Positions 37,401-51,200 of a stretch of 64,000 bases of DNA are shown here, piece by piece. Every line of letters begins with the position of its first letter. Position 1 is the stretch's first letter. This stretch comes from Auanema rhodensis (taxonomy: Eukaryota > Nematoda > Chromadorea > Rhabditida > Rhabditidae): positions 19,979,638-20,043,637 of the forward strand of contig OZ059900.1 of the NCBI GenBank assembly GCA_964057225.1, read 5' to 3'. The notes beneath the pieces were generated by a model. That model did not search any database. It was not told where the DNA came from and worked only from the letters and a program-made list of their open reading frames with translations. A program made the translations under genes and the position numbers.

Positions 37401-40400
37401 AACACAGTATTTCCCATGAGAAATATTTTATTATGCTGGAAAACCAGTTTTTGGAAATTTCGCTGTAAACAAGGTTTTGACTTACGATTTCATGTGTTCA
37501 AACTCATGCAATGTCAATGAAACCTAGCTCAAAATTGTTCGTACAACGTCTAGTTCCACTTTCACGACAAAAAAACAGGGGTTAGAAAATTAGGGAAATT
37601 AGCATATTCTGAGGGCACGCCCCTTATGGCTAATATTGATTAAATCCATTTTTGTTCATATGAGTCGTCAAATGCAACGAATTTCAGCGTGTTACATACT
37701 AAAATGAAGCATTTTACAAGCTGAACACTAGAAAAATACAAAACACAGTATTTCCCATGAGAAATATTTTATTATGCTGGAAAACCAGTTTTTGGAAATT
37801 TCGCTGTAAACAAGGTTTTGACTTACGATTTCATGTGTTCAAACTCATGCAATGTCAATGAAACCTAGCTCAAAATTGTTCGTACAACGTCTAGTTCCAC
37901 TTTCACGACAAAAAAACAGGGGTTAGAAAATTAAGGAAATTAGCATATTCTGAGGGCACGCCCCTTATGGCTAATATTGATTAAATCGATTTTTGTTCAT
38001 ATGAGTCGTCAAAGGGGACGAATTTCAGCGTGTTACATACTAAAAAGAAGCATTTTACATGCTGAGCACTAGAAAAATACAAAAACACAGTATTTCCCAT
38101 GAGAAATATTTTATTATGCTGGAAAACCAGTTTTTGGAAATTTCGCTGTAAACAAGGTTTTGACTTACGATTTCATGTGTTCAAACTCATGCAATGTCAA
38201 TGAAGCTTAGCTCAAAATTGTTCGTACAACGTCTAGTTCCACTTTCACGACAAAAAAACAGGGGTTAGAAAATTAAGGAAATTAGCATATTCTGAGGGCA
38301 CGCCCCTTATGGCTAATATTGATTAAATCGATTTTTGTTCATATGAGTCGTCAAATGCAACGAATTTCAGCGTGTTACATACTAAAATGAAGCATTTTAC
38401 ATGCTGAACACTAGAAAAATACAAAAACACAGTATTTCCCATGAGAAATATTTTATTATGCTGGAAAACCAGTTTTTGGAAATTTCGCTGTAAACAAGGT
38501 TTTGACTTACGATTTCATGTGTTCAAACTCATGCAATGTCAATGAAACCTAGCTCAAAATTGTTCGTACAACGTCTAGTTCCACTTTCACGACAAAAAAA
38601 CAGGGGTTAGAAAATTAAGGAAATTAGCATATTCTGAGGGCACGCCCCTTATGGCTAATATTGATTAAATCGATTTTTGTTCATATGAGTCGTCAAAGGG
38701 GACGAATTTCAGCGTGTTACATACTAAAAAGAAGCATTTTACATGCTGAGCACTAGAAAAATACAAAAACACAGTATTTCCCATGAGAAATATTTTATTA
38801 TGCTGGAAAACCAGTTTTTGGAAATTTCGCTGTAAACAAGGTTTTGACTTACGATTTCATGTGTTCAAACTCATGCAATGTCAATGAAGCTTAGCTCAAA
38901 ATTGTTCGTACAACGTCTAGTTCCACTTTCACGACAAAAAAACAGGGGTTAGAAAATTAAGGAAATTAGCATATTCTGAGGGCACGCCCCTTATGGCTAA
39001 TATTGATTAAATCGATTTTTGTTCATATGAGTCGTCAAATGCAACGAATTTCAGCGTGTTACATACTAAAATGAAGCATTTTACATGCTGAACACTAGAA
39101 AAATACAAAAACACAGTATTTCCCATGAGAAATATTTTATTATGCTGGAAAACCAGTTTTTGGAAATTTCGCTGTAAACAAGGTTTTGACTTACGATTTC
39201 ATGTGTTCAAACTCATGCAATGTCAATGAAACTTAGCTCAAAATTGTTCGTACAACGTCTAGTTCCACTTTCACGACAAAAAAACAGGGGTTAGAAAATT
39301 AAGGAAATTAGCATACTCTGAGGGCACGCCCCTTATGGCTAATATTGATTAAATCGATTTTTGTTCATATGAGTCGTCAAATGCAACGAATTTCAGCGTG
39401 TTACATACTAAAATGAAGCATTTTACATGCTGAACACTAGAAAAATACAAAAACACAGTATTTCCCATGAGAAATATTTTATTATGCTGGAAAACCAGTT
39501 TTTGGAAATTTCGCTGTAAACAAGGTTTTGACTTACGATTTCATGTGTTCAAACTCATGCAATGTCAATGAAACCTAGCTCAAAATTGTTCGTACAACGT
39601 CTAGTTCCACTTTCACGACAAAAAAACAGGGGTTAGAAAATTAAGGAAATTAGCATATTCTGAGGGCACGCCCCTTATGGCTAATATTGATTAAATCGAT
39701 TTTTGTTCATATGAGTCGTCAAATGCAATGAATTTCAGCGTGTTACATACTAAAATGAAGCATTTTACATGCTGAACACTAGAAAAACACAAAAACACAG
39801 TATTTCCCATGAGAAATATTTTATTATGCTGGAAAACCAGTTTTTGGAAATTTCGCTGTAAACAAGGTTTTGACTTACGATTTCATGTGTTCAAACTCAT
39901 GCAATGTCAATGAAACCTAGCTCAAAATTGTTCGTACAACGTCTAGTTCCACTTTCACGACAAAAAAACAGGGGTTAGAAAATTAAGGAAAATAGCATAT
40001 TCTGAGGGCACGCCCCTTATGGCTAATATTGATTAAATCGATTTTTGTTCATATGAGTCGTCAAATGCAACGAATTTCAGCGTGTTACATACTAAAATGA
40101 AGCATTTTACATGCTGAACACTAGAAAAATACAAAAACACAGTATTTCCCATGAGAAATATTTTATTATGCTGGAAAACCAGTTTTTGGAAATTTCGCTG
40201 TAAACAAGGTTTTGACTTACGATTTCATGTGTTCAAACTCATGCAATGTCAATGAAACCTAGCTCAAAATTGTTCGTACAACGTCTAGTTCCACTTTCAC
40301 GACAAAAAAACAGGGGTTAGAAAATTAAGGAAATTAGCATATTCTGAGGGCACGCCCCTTATGGCTAATATTGATTAAATCGATTTTTGTTCATATGAGT

Positions 40401-42410
40401 CGTAAAATGCAACGAATTTCAGCGTGTTACATACTAAAATGAAGCATTTTACATGCTGAACACTAGAAAAATACAAAAACACAGTATTTCCCATGAGAAA
40501 TATTTTATTATGCTGGAAAACCAGTTTTTGGAAATTTCGCTGTAAACAAGGTTTTGACTTACGATTTCATGTGTTCAAACTCATGCAATGTCAATGAAAC
40601 CTAGCTCAAAATTGTTCGTACAACGTCTAGTTCCACTTTCACGACAAAAAAACAGGGGTTAGAAAATTAGGGAAATTAGCATATTCTGAGGGCACGCCCC
40701 TTATGGCTAATATTGATTAAATCCATTTTTGTTCATATGAGTCGTCAAATGCAACGAATTTCAGCGTGTTACATACTAAAATGAAGCATTTTACAAGCTG
40801 AACACTAGAAAAATACAAAACACAGTATTTCCCATGAGAAATATTTTATTATGCTGGAAAACCAGTTTTTGGAAATTTCGCTGTAAACAAGGTTTTGACT
40901 TACGATTTCATGTGTTCAAACTCATGCAATGTCAATGAAACCTAGCTCAAAATTGTTCGTACAACGTCTAGTTCCACTTTCACGACAAAAAAACAGGGGT
41001 TAGAAAATTAAGGAAATTAGCATATTCTGAGGGCACGCCCCTTATGGCTAATATTGATTAAATCGATTTTTGTTCATATGAGTCGTCAAATGCAACGAAT
41101 TTCAGCGTGTTACATACTAAAATGAAGCATTTTACATGCTGAACACTAGAAAAATACAAAAACACAGTATTTCCCATGAGAAATATTTTATTATGCTGGA
41201 AAACCAGTTTTTGGAAATTTCGCTGTAAACAAGGTTTTGACTTACGATTTCATGTGTTCAAACTCATGCAATGTCAATGAAACCTAGCTCAAAATTGTTC
41301 GTACAACGTCTAGTTCCACTTTCACGACAAAAAAACAGGGGTTAGAAAATTAAGGAAATTAGCATATTCTGAGGGCACGCCCCTTATGGCTAATATTGAT
41401 TAAATCGATTTTTGTTCATATGAGTCGTAAAATGCAACGAATTTCAGCGTGTTACATACTAAAATGAAGCATTTTACATGCTGAACACTAGAAAAATACA
41501 AAAACACAGTATTTCCCATGAGAAATATTTTATTATGCTGGAAAACCAGTTTTTGGAAATTTCGCTGTAAACAAGGTTTTGACTTACGATTTCATGTGTT
41601 CAAACTCATGCAATGTCAATGAAACCTAGCTCAAAATTGTTCGTACAACGTCTAGTTCCACTTTCACGACAAAAAAACAGGGGTTAGAAAATTAGGGAAA
41701 TTAGCATATTCTGAGGGCACGCCCCTTATGGCTAATATTGATTAAATCCATTTTTGTTCATATGAGTCGTCAAATGCAACGAATTTCAGCGTGTTACATA
41801 CTAAAATGAAGCATTTTACAAGCTGAACACTAGAAAAATACAAAACACAGTATTTCCCATGAGAAATATTTTATTATGCTGGAAAACCAGTTTTTGGAAA
41901 TTTCGCTGTAAACAAGGTTTTGACTTACGATTTCATGTGTTCAAACTCATGCAATGTCAATGAAACCTAGCTCAAAATTGTTCGTACAACGTCTAGTTCC
42001 ACTTTCACGACAAAAAAACAGGGGTTAGAAAATTAAGGAAATTAGCATATTCTGAGGGCACGCCCCTTATGGCTAATATTGATTAAATCGATTTTTGTTC
42101 ATATGAGTCGTCAAAGGGGACGAATTTCAGCGTGTTACATACTAAAAAGAAGCATTTTACATGCTGAACACTAGAAAAATACAAAAACACAGTATTTCCC
42201 ATGAGAAATATTTTATTATGCTGGAAAACCAGTTTTTGGAAATTTCGCTGTAAACAAGGTTTTGACTTACGATTTCATGTGTTCAAACTCATGCAATGTC
42301 AATGAAGCTTAGCTCAAAATTGTTCGTACAACGTCTAGTTCCACTTTCACGACAAAAAAACAGGGGTTAGAAAATTAAGGAAATTAGCATATTCTGAGGG
42401 CACGCCCCTT
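31472..42410 (-). repeat. Block built on 341-bp marker monomers and GGGG-type monomers
   Basis: Marker monomers carry ATTAAATCCATT, TTACAAGCTG and one missing A. They span 31814-32154, 34891-35231, 37626-37966, 40703-41043 and 41728-42068. Each is preceded by a GTCGTAAAATG/TTAGGGAAATT monomer. Most are followed by a GGGG-type monomer with CAAAGGGGACG, AAAAAGAAG and GAAGCTTAGC, mostly with GAGCACTAG (32155-32496, 32497-32838, 37967-38308, 38651-38992, 42069-42410). Marker spacing is 9, 8, 9 and 3 monomers, so the HOR has been lengthened and shortened by whole monomers. Monomer 36258-36599 has ATCCATT but lacks CAAGCTG and the 1-bp deletion, which is a mosaic. The last GGGG-type monomer has GAACAC, not GAGCAC. 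Confidence 0.87.
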
Positions 42411-45400
42411 ATGGCTAATATTGATTAAATCGATTTTTGTTCATATGAGTCGTCAAATGCAACGAATTTCAGCGTGTTACATACTAAAATGAAGCATTTT
42501 ACATGCTGAACACTAGAAAAATACAAAAACACAGTATTTCCCATGAGAAATATTTTATTATGCTGGAAAACCAGTTTTTGGAAATTTCGCTGTAAACAAG
42601 GTTTTGACTTACGATTTCATGTGTTCAAACTCATGCAATGTCAATGAAACCTAGCTCAAAATTGTTCGTACAACGTCTAGTTCCACTTTCACGACAAAAA
42701 AACAGGGGTTAGAAAATTAGGGAAATTAGCATATTCTGAGGGCACGCCCCTTATGGCTAATATTGATTAAATCGATTTTTGTTCATATGAGTCGCCAAAT
42801 GCAACGAATTTCAGCGTGTTACATACTAAAATGAAGCATTTTACATGCTGAACACTGGAAAAATACAAAAACACAGTATTTCCCATGAGAAATATTTTAT
42901 TATGCTGGAAAACCAGTTTTTGGAAAATTCGCTGTAAACAAGGTTTTGACTTACGATTTCATGTGTTCAAACTCATGCAATGTCAACGAAACCTAGCTCA
43001 AAATTGTTCGTACAACGTCTAGTTCCACTTTCACGACAAAAAAACAGGGGTTAGAAAATTAAGGAAATTAGCATATTCTGAGGGCACGCCCCTTATGGCT
43101 AATATTGATTAAATCGATTTTTGTTCATATGAGTCGTCAAATGCAACGAATTTCAGCGTGTTACATACTAAAATGGAGCATTTTACATGCTGAACACTAG
43201 AAAAATACAAAAACACAGTATTTCCCATGAGAAATATTTTATTATGCTGGAAAACCAGTTTTTGGAAATTTCGCTGTAAACAAGGTTTTGACTTACGATT
43301 TCATGTGTTCAAACTCATGCAATGTCAATGAAACCTAGCTCAAAATTGTTCGTACAACGTCTAGTTCCACTTTCACGACAAAAAAACAGGGGTTAGAAAA
43401 TTAGGGAAATTAGCATATTCTGAGGGCACGCCCCTTATGGCTAATATTGATTAAATCGATTTTTGTTCATATGAGTCGTCAAATGCAACGAATTTCAGCG
43501 TGTTACATACTAAAATGAAGCATTTTACATGCTGAACACTAGAAAAATACAAAAACACAGTATTTCCCATGAGAAATATTTTATTATGCTGGAAAACCAG
43601 TTTTTGGAAATTTCGCTGTAAACAAGGTTTTGACTTACGATTTCATGTGTTCAAACTCATGCAATGTCAATGAAACCTAGCTCAAAATTGTTCGTACAAC
43701 GTCTAGTTCCACTTTCACGACAAAAAAACAGGGGTTAGAAAATTAGGGAAATTAGCATATTCTGAGGGCACGCCCCTTATGGCTAATATTGATTAAATCG
43801 ATTTTTGTTCATATGAGTCGTCAAATGCAACGAATTTCAGCGTGTTACATACTAAAATGAAGCATTTTACATGCTGAACACTAGAAAAATACAAAAACAC
43901 AGTATTTCCCATGAGAAATATTTTATTATGCTGGAAAACCAGTTTTTGGAAATTTCGCTGTAAACAAGGTTTTGACTTACGATTTCATGTGTTCAAACTC
44001 ATGCAATGTCAATGAAACCTAGCTCAAAATTATTCGTACAACGTCTAGTTCCACTTTCACGACAAAAAAACAGGGGTTAGAAAATTAAGGAAACTAGCAT
44101 ATTCTGAGGGCACGCCCCTTATGGCTAATATTGATTAAATCGATTTTTGTTCATATGAGTCGTCAAATGCAACGAATTTCAGCGTGTTACATACTAAAAT
44201 GAAGCATTTTACATGCTGAACACTGGAAAAATACAAAAACACAGTATTTCCCATGAGAAATATTTTATTATGCTGGAAAACCAGTTTTTGGAAATTTCGC
44301 TGTAAACAAGGTTTTGACTTACGATTTCATGTGTTCAAACTCATGCAATGTCAACGAAACCTAGCTCAAAATTGTTCGTACAACGTCTAGTTCCACTTTC
44401 ACGACAAAAAAACAGGGGTTAGAAAATTAAGGAAATTAGCATATTCTGAGGGCACGCCCCTTATGGCTAATATTGATTAAATCGATTTTTGTTCATATGA
44501 GTCGTCAAATGCAACGAATTTCAGCGTGTTACATACTAAAATGAAGCATTTTACATGCTGAACACTAGAAAAATACAAAAACACAGTATTTCCCATGAGA
44601 AATATTTTATTATGCTGGAAAACCAGTTTTTGGAAAATTCGCTGTAAACAAGGTTTTGACTTACGATTTCATGTGTTCAAACTCATGCAATGTCAACGAA
44701 ACCTAGCTCAAAATTGTTCGTACAACGTCTAGTTCCACTTTCACGACAAAAAAACAGGGGTTAGAAAATTAGGGAAATTAGCATATTCTGAGGGCACGCC
44801 CCTTATGGCTAATATTGATTAAATCGATTTTTGTTCATATGAGTCGCCAAATGCAACGAATTTCAGCGTGTTACATACTAAAATGAAGCATTTTACATGC
44901 TGAACACTGGAAAAATACAAAAACACAGTATTTCCCATGAGAAAATTTTTATTATGCTGGAAAACCAGTTTTTGGAAAATTCGCTGTAAACAAGGTTTTG
45001 ACTTACGATTTCATGTGTTCAAACTCATGCAATGTCAACGAAACCTAGCTCAAAATTGTTCGTACAACGTCTAGTTCCACTTTCACGACAAAAAAACAGG
45101 GGTTAGAAAATTAAGGAAATTAGCATATTCTGAGGGCACGCCCCTTATGGCTAATATTGATTAAATCGATTTTTGTTCATATGAGTCGTCAAATGCAACG
45201 AATTTCAGCGTGTTACATACTAAAATGGAGCATTTTACATGCTGAACACTAGAAAAATACACAAACACAGTATTTCCCATGAGAAATATTTTATTATGCT
45301 GGAAAACCAGTTTTTGGAAATTTCGCTGTAAACAAGGTTTTGACTTACGATTTCATGTGTTCAAACTCATGCAATGTCAATGAAACCTAGCTCAAAATTG

Positions 45401-45488
45401 TTCGTACAACGTCTAGTTCCACTTTCACGACAAAAAAACAGGGGTTAGAAAATTAGGGAAATTAGCATATTCTGAGGGCACGCCCCTT
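42411..45488 (-). repeat. Nine monomers with a 6-monomer period (GTCGCC type)
   Basis: The GTCGCCAAAT/CACTGG/GAAAATTCG/CAACGAAAC subtype occupies 42753-43094 and 44805-45146, exactly 2052 bp (six monomers) apart. Each is followed by an AAATGGAGC monomer (43095-43436 and 45147-45488). Monomer 44121-44462 has CACTGG and CAACG only. Monomer 44463-44804 has GAAAATTCG and CAACG only. Monomer 43779-44120 has ATTATTCG and AAACTAGC. This subtype is the minus-strand equivalent of the CGTTGACA/CCAGTG/TTGGCGAC monomers at 1669 and 2995 in the plus array. Confidence 0.87.
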
Positions 45489-47540
45489 ATGGCTAATATT
45501 GATTAAAACGATTTTTGTTCATATGAGTCGTCAAATGCAACGAATTTCAGCGTGTTACATACTAAAATGAAGCATTTTACATGCTGAACACTAGAAAAAT
45601 ACAAAAACACAGTATTTCCCATGAGAAATATTTTATTATGCTGGAAAACCAGTTTTTGGAAATTTCGCTGTAAACAAGGTTTTGACTTACGATTTCATGT
45701 GTTCAAACTCATGCAATGTCAATGAAACCTAGCTCAAAATTGTTCGTACAACGTCTAGTTCCACTTTCACGACAAAAAAACAGGGGTTAGAAAATTAAGG
45801 AAATTAGCATATTCTGAGGGCACGCCCCTTATGGCTAATATTGATTAAATCGATTTTTGTTCATATGAGTCGTCAAATGCAACGAATTTCAGCGTGTTAC
45901 ATACTAAAATGAAGCATTTTACATGCTGAACACTAGAAAAATACAAAAACACAGTATTTCCCATGAGAAATATTTTATTATGCTGGAAAACCAGTTTTTG
46001 GAAATTTCGCTGTAAACAAGGTTTTGACTTACGATTTCATGTGTTCAAACTCATGCAATGTCAATGAAACCTAGCTCAAAATTGTTCGTACAACGTCTAG
46101 TTCCACTTTCACGACAAAAAAACAGGGGTTAGAAAATTAAGCAAATTAGCATATTCTGAGGGCACGCCCCTTATGGCTAATATTGATTAAATCGATTTTT
46201 GTTCATATGAGTCGTCAAATGCAACGAATTTCAGCGTGTTACATACTAAAATGAAGCATTTTACATGCTGAACACTAGAAAAATACAAAAACACAGTATT
46301 TCCCATGAGAAATATTTAGTTATGCTGGAAAACCAGTTTTTGGAAATTTCGCTGTAAACAAGGTTTTGACTTACGATTTCATGTGTTCAAACTCATGCAA
46401 TGTCAATGAAACCTAGCTCAAAATTGTTCGTACAACGTCTAGTTCCACTTTCACGACAAAAAAACAGGGGGTAGAAAATTAGGGAAATTAGCATATTCTG
46501 AGGGCACGCCCCTTATGGCTAATATTGATTAAATCGATTTTTGTTCATATGAGTCGTCAAATGCAACGAATTTCAGCGTGTTACATACTAAAATGAAGCA
46601 TTTTACATGCTGAACACTAGAAAAATACAAAAACACAGTATTTCCCATGAGAAATATTTTATTATGCTGGAAAACCAGTTTTTGGAAATTTCGCTGTAAA
46701 CAAGGTTTTGACTTACGATTTCATGTGTTCAAACTCATGCAATGTCAATGAAACCTAGCTCAAAATTGTTCGTACAACGTCTAGTTCCTCTGTCATGACA
46801 AAAAAACATGGGTTAGAAAATTAAGGAAATTAGCATATTCTGAGGGCACGCCCCTTATGGCTAATATTGATTAAAACGATTTTTGTTCATATGAGTCGTC
46901 AAATGCAACGAATTTCAGCGTGTTACATACTAAAATGAAGCATTTTACATGCTGAACACTAGAAAAATACAAAAACACAGTATTTCCCATGAGAAATATT
47001 TTATTATGCTGGAAAACCAGTTTTTGGAAATTTCGCTGTAAACAAGGTTTTGACTTACGATTTCATGTGTTCAAACTCATGCAATGTCAATGAAACCTAG
47101 CTCAAAATTGTTCGTACAACGTCTAGTTCCACTTTCACGACAAAAAAACAGGGGTTAGAAAATTAAGGAAATTAGCATATTCTGAGGGCACGCCCCTTAT
47201 GGCTAATATTGATTAAATCGATTTTTGTTCATATGAGTCGTCAAATGCAACGAATTTCAGCGTGTTACATACTAAAATGAAGCATTTTACATGCTGAACA
47301 CTAGAAAAATACAAAAACACAGTATTTCCCATGAGAAATATTTTATTATGCTGGAAAACCAGTTTTTGGAAATTTCGCTGTAAACAAGGTTTTGACTTAC
47401 GATTTCATGTGTTCAAACTCATGCAATGTCAATGAAACCTAGCTTAAAATTGTTCGTACAACGTCTAGTTCCACTTTCACGACAAAAAAACAGGGGTTAG
47501 AAAATTAAGCAAATTAGCATATTCTGAGGGCACGCCCCTT
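45489..47540 (-). repeat. Second occurrence of the 4-monomer HOR
   Basis: Subtypes in order: ATTAAAACG (45489-45830), AAGCAAATT (45831-46172), TAGTTA plus GGGGGTAG (46173-46514), CATGAC plus ACATGGG (46515-46856, with a private CCTCTGTC), ATTAAAACG (46857-47198) and TAGCTTAAAA plus AAGCAAATT (47199-47540). It matches 24290-26341 monomer by monomer at an offset of 21199 bp (62 monomers minus five single-base deletions). Confidence 0.9.
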
Positions 47541-48224
47541 ATGGCTAATATTGATTAAATCGATTTTTGTTCATATGAGTCGTCAAATGCAACGAATTTC
47601 AGCGTGTTACATACTAAAATGAAGCATTTTACATGCTGAACACTAGAAAAATACAAAAACACAGTATTTCCCATGAGAAATATTTTATTATGCTGGAAAA
47701 CCAGTTTTTGGAAAATTCGCTGTAAACAAGGTTTTGACTTACGATTTCATGTGTTCAAACTCATGCAATGTCAACGAAACCTAGCTCAAAATTGTTCGTA
47801 CAACGTCTAGTTCCACTTTCACGACAAAAAAACAGGGGTTAGAAAATTAGGGAAATTAGCATATTCTGAGGGCACGCCCCTTATGGCTAATATTGATTAA
47901 ATCGATTTTTGTTCATATGAGTCGCCAAATGCAACGAATTTCAGCGTGTTACATACTTAAATGAAGCATTTTACATGCTGAACACTGGAAAAATACAAAA
48001 ACACAGTATTTCCCATGAGAAAATTTTTATTATGCTGGAAAACCAGTTTTTGGAAAATTCGCTGTAAACAAGGTTTTGACTTACGATTTCATGTGTTCAA
48101 ACTCATGCAATGTCAACGAAACCTAGCTCAAAATTGTTCGTACAACGTCTAGTTCCACTTTCACGACAAAAAAACAGGGGTTAGAAAATTAAGGAAATTA
48201 GCATATTCTGAGGGCACGCCCCTT
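47541..48224 (-). repeat. Two-monomer insertion within the duplicated block
   Basis: These 684 bp have no counterpart between 26341 and 26342, the matching point of the first copy. The first monomer has GAAAATTCG, CAACG and TTAGGG. The second has GTCGCCAAAT, CACTGG, GAAAATTTTTA, GAAAATTCG and CAACG. This pair matches 44463-45146 in every diagnostic base, including the unusual GAAAATTTTTA, and lies exactly nine monomers (3078 bp) to its right. One private change, ACTTAAATG, was seen. Confidence 0.87.
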
Positions 48225-51200
48225 ATGGCTAATATTGATTAAATCGATTTTTGTTCATATGAGTCGTCAAATGCAACGAATTTCAGCGTGTTACATACTA
48301 AAATGAAGCATTTTACATGCTGAACACTAGAAAAATACAAAAACACAGTATTTCCCATGAGAAATATTTTATTATGCTGGAAAACCAGTTTTTGGAAATT
48401 TCGCTGTAAACAAGGTTTTGACTTACGATTTCATGTGTTCAAACTCATGCAATGTCAATGAAACCTAGCTCAAAATTGTTCGTACAACGTCTAGTTCCAC
48501 TTTCACGACAAAAAAACAGGGGTTAGAAAATTAGGGAAATTAGCATATTCTGAGGGCACGCCCCTTATGGCTAATATTGATTAAATCGATTTTTGTTCAT
48601 ATGAGTCGTCAAATGCAACGAATTTCAGCGTGTTACATACTAAAATGAAGCATTTTACATGCTGAACACTAGAAAAATACAAAAACACAGTATTTCCCAT
48701 GAGAAATATTTTATTATGCTGGAAAACCAGTTTTTGGAAATTTCGCTGTAAACAAGGTTTTGACTTACGATTTCATGTGTTCAAACTCATGCAATGTCAA
48801 TGAAACCTAGCTCAAAATTGTTCGTACAACGTCTAGTTCCACTTTCACGACAAAAAAACAGGGGTTAGAAAATTAAGGAAATTAGCATATTCTGAGGGCA
48901 CGCCCCTTATGGCTAATATTGATTAAATCGATTTTTGTTCATATGAGTCGTCAAATGCAACGAATTTCAGCGTGTTACATACTAAAATGAAGCATTTTAC
49001 ATGCTGAACACTAGAAAAATACGAAAACACAGTATTTCCCATGAGAAATATTTTATTATGCTGGAAAACCAGTTTTTGGAAATTTCGCTGTAAACAAGGT
49101 TTTGACTTACGATTTCATGTGTTCAAACTCATGCAATGTCAATGAAACTTAGCTCAAAATTGTTCGTACAACGTCTAGTTCCACTTTCACGACAAAAAAA
49201 CAGGGGTTAGAAAATTAAGGAAATTAGCATATTCTGAGGGCACGCCCCGTATGGCTAATATTGATTAAATCGATTTTTGTTCATATGAGTCGTCAAATGC
49301 AACGAATTTCAGCGTGTTACATACTAAAATGAAGCATTTTACATGCTGAACACTAGAAAAATACAAAAACACAGTATTTCCCATGAGAAATATTTTATTA
49401 TGCTGGAAAACCAGTTTTTGGAAATTTCGCTGTAAACAAGGTTTTGACTTACGATTTCATGTGTTCAAACTCATGCAATGTCAATGAAACCTAGCTCAAA
49501 ATTGTTCGTACAACGTCTAGTTCCACTTTCACGACAAAAAAACAGGGGTTAGAAAATTAAGGAAATTAGCATATTCTGAGGGCACGCCCCTTATGGCTAA
49601 TATTGATTAAATCGATTTTTGTTCATATGAGTCGTCAAATGCAACGAATTTCAGCGTGTTACATACTAAAATGAAGCATTTTACATGCTGAACACTAGAA
49701 AAATACAAAAACACAGTATTTCCCATGAGAAATATTTTATTATGCTGGAAAACCAGTTTTTGGAAATTTCGCTGTAAACAAGGTTTTGACTTACGATTTC
49801 ATGTGTTCAAACTCATGCAATGTCAATGAAACCTAGCTCAAAATTGTTCGTACAACGTCTAGTTCCACTTTCACGACAAAAAAACAGGGGTTAGAAAATT
49901 AAGGAAATTAGCATATTCTGAGGGCACGCCCCTTATGGCTAATATTGATTAAATCGATTTTTGTTCATATGAGTCGTCAAATGCAACGAATTTCAGCGTG
50001 TTACATACTAAAATGAAGCATTTTACATGCTGAACACTAGAAAAATACAAAAACACAGTATTTCCCATGAGAAATATTTTATTATGCTGGAAAACCAGTT
50101 TTTGGAAATTTCGCTGTAAACAAGGTTTTGACTTACGATTTCATGTGTTCAAACTCATGCAATGTCAATGAAACCTAGCTCAAAATTGTTCGTACAACGT
50201 CTAGTTCCACTTTCACGACAAAAAAACAGGGGTTAGAAAATTAAGGAAATTAGCATATTCTGAGGGCACGCCCCTTATGGCTAATATTGATTAAATCGAT
50301 TTTTGTTCATATGAGTCGTCAAATGCAACGAATTTCAGCGTGTTACATACTAAAATGAAGCATTTTACATGCTGAACACTAGAAAAATACAAAAACACAG
50401 TATTTCCCATGAGAAATATTTTATTATGCTGGAAAACCAGTTTTTGGAAATTTCGCTGTAAACAAGGTTTTGACTTACGATTTCATGTGTTCAAACTCAT
50501 GCAATGTCAATGAAACCTAGCTCAAAATTGTTTGTACAACGTCTAGTTCCACTTTCACGACAAAAAAACAGGGGTTAGAAAATTAAGGAAAATAGCATAT
50601 TCTGAGGGCACGCCCCTTATGGCTAATATTGATTAAATCGATTTTTGTTCATATGAGTCGTCAAATGCAACGAATTTCAGCGTGTTACATACTAAAATGA
50701 AGCATTTTACATGCTGAACACTAGAAAAATACAAAAACACAGTATTTCCCATGAGAAATATTTTATTATGCTGGAAAACCAGTTTTTGGAAATTTCGCTG
50801 TAAACAAGGTTTTGACTTACGATTTCATGTGTTCAAACTCATGCAATGTCAATGAAACCTAGCTCAAAATTGTTCGTACAACGTCTAGTTCCACTTTCAC
50901 GACAAAAAAACAGGGGTTAGAAAATTAGGGAAATTAGCATATTCTGAGGGCACGCCCCTTATGGCTAATATTGATTAAATCGATTTTTGTTCATATGAGT
51001 CGTCAAATGCAACGAATTTCAGCGTGTTACATACTAAAATGAAGCATTTTACATGCTGAACACTAGAAAAATACAAAAACACAGTATTTCCCATGAGAAA
51101 TATTTTATTATGCTGGAAAACCAGTTTTTGGAAATTTCGCTGTAAACAAGGTTTTGACTTACGATTTCATGTGTTCAAACTCATGCAATGTCAATGAAAC

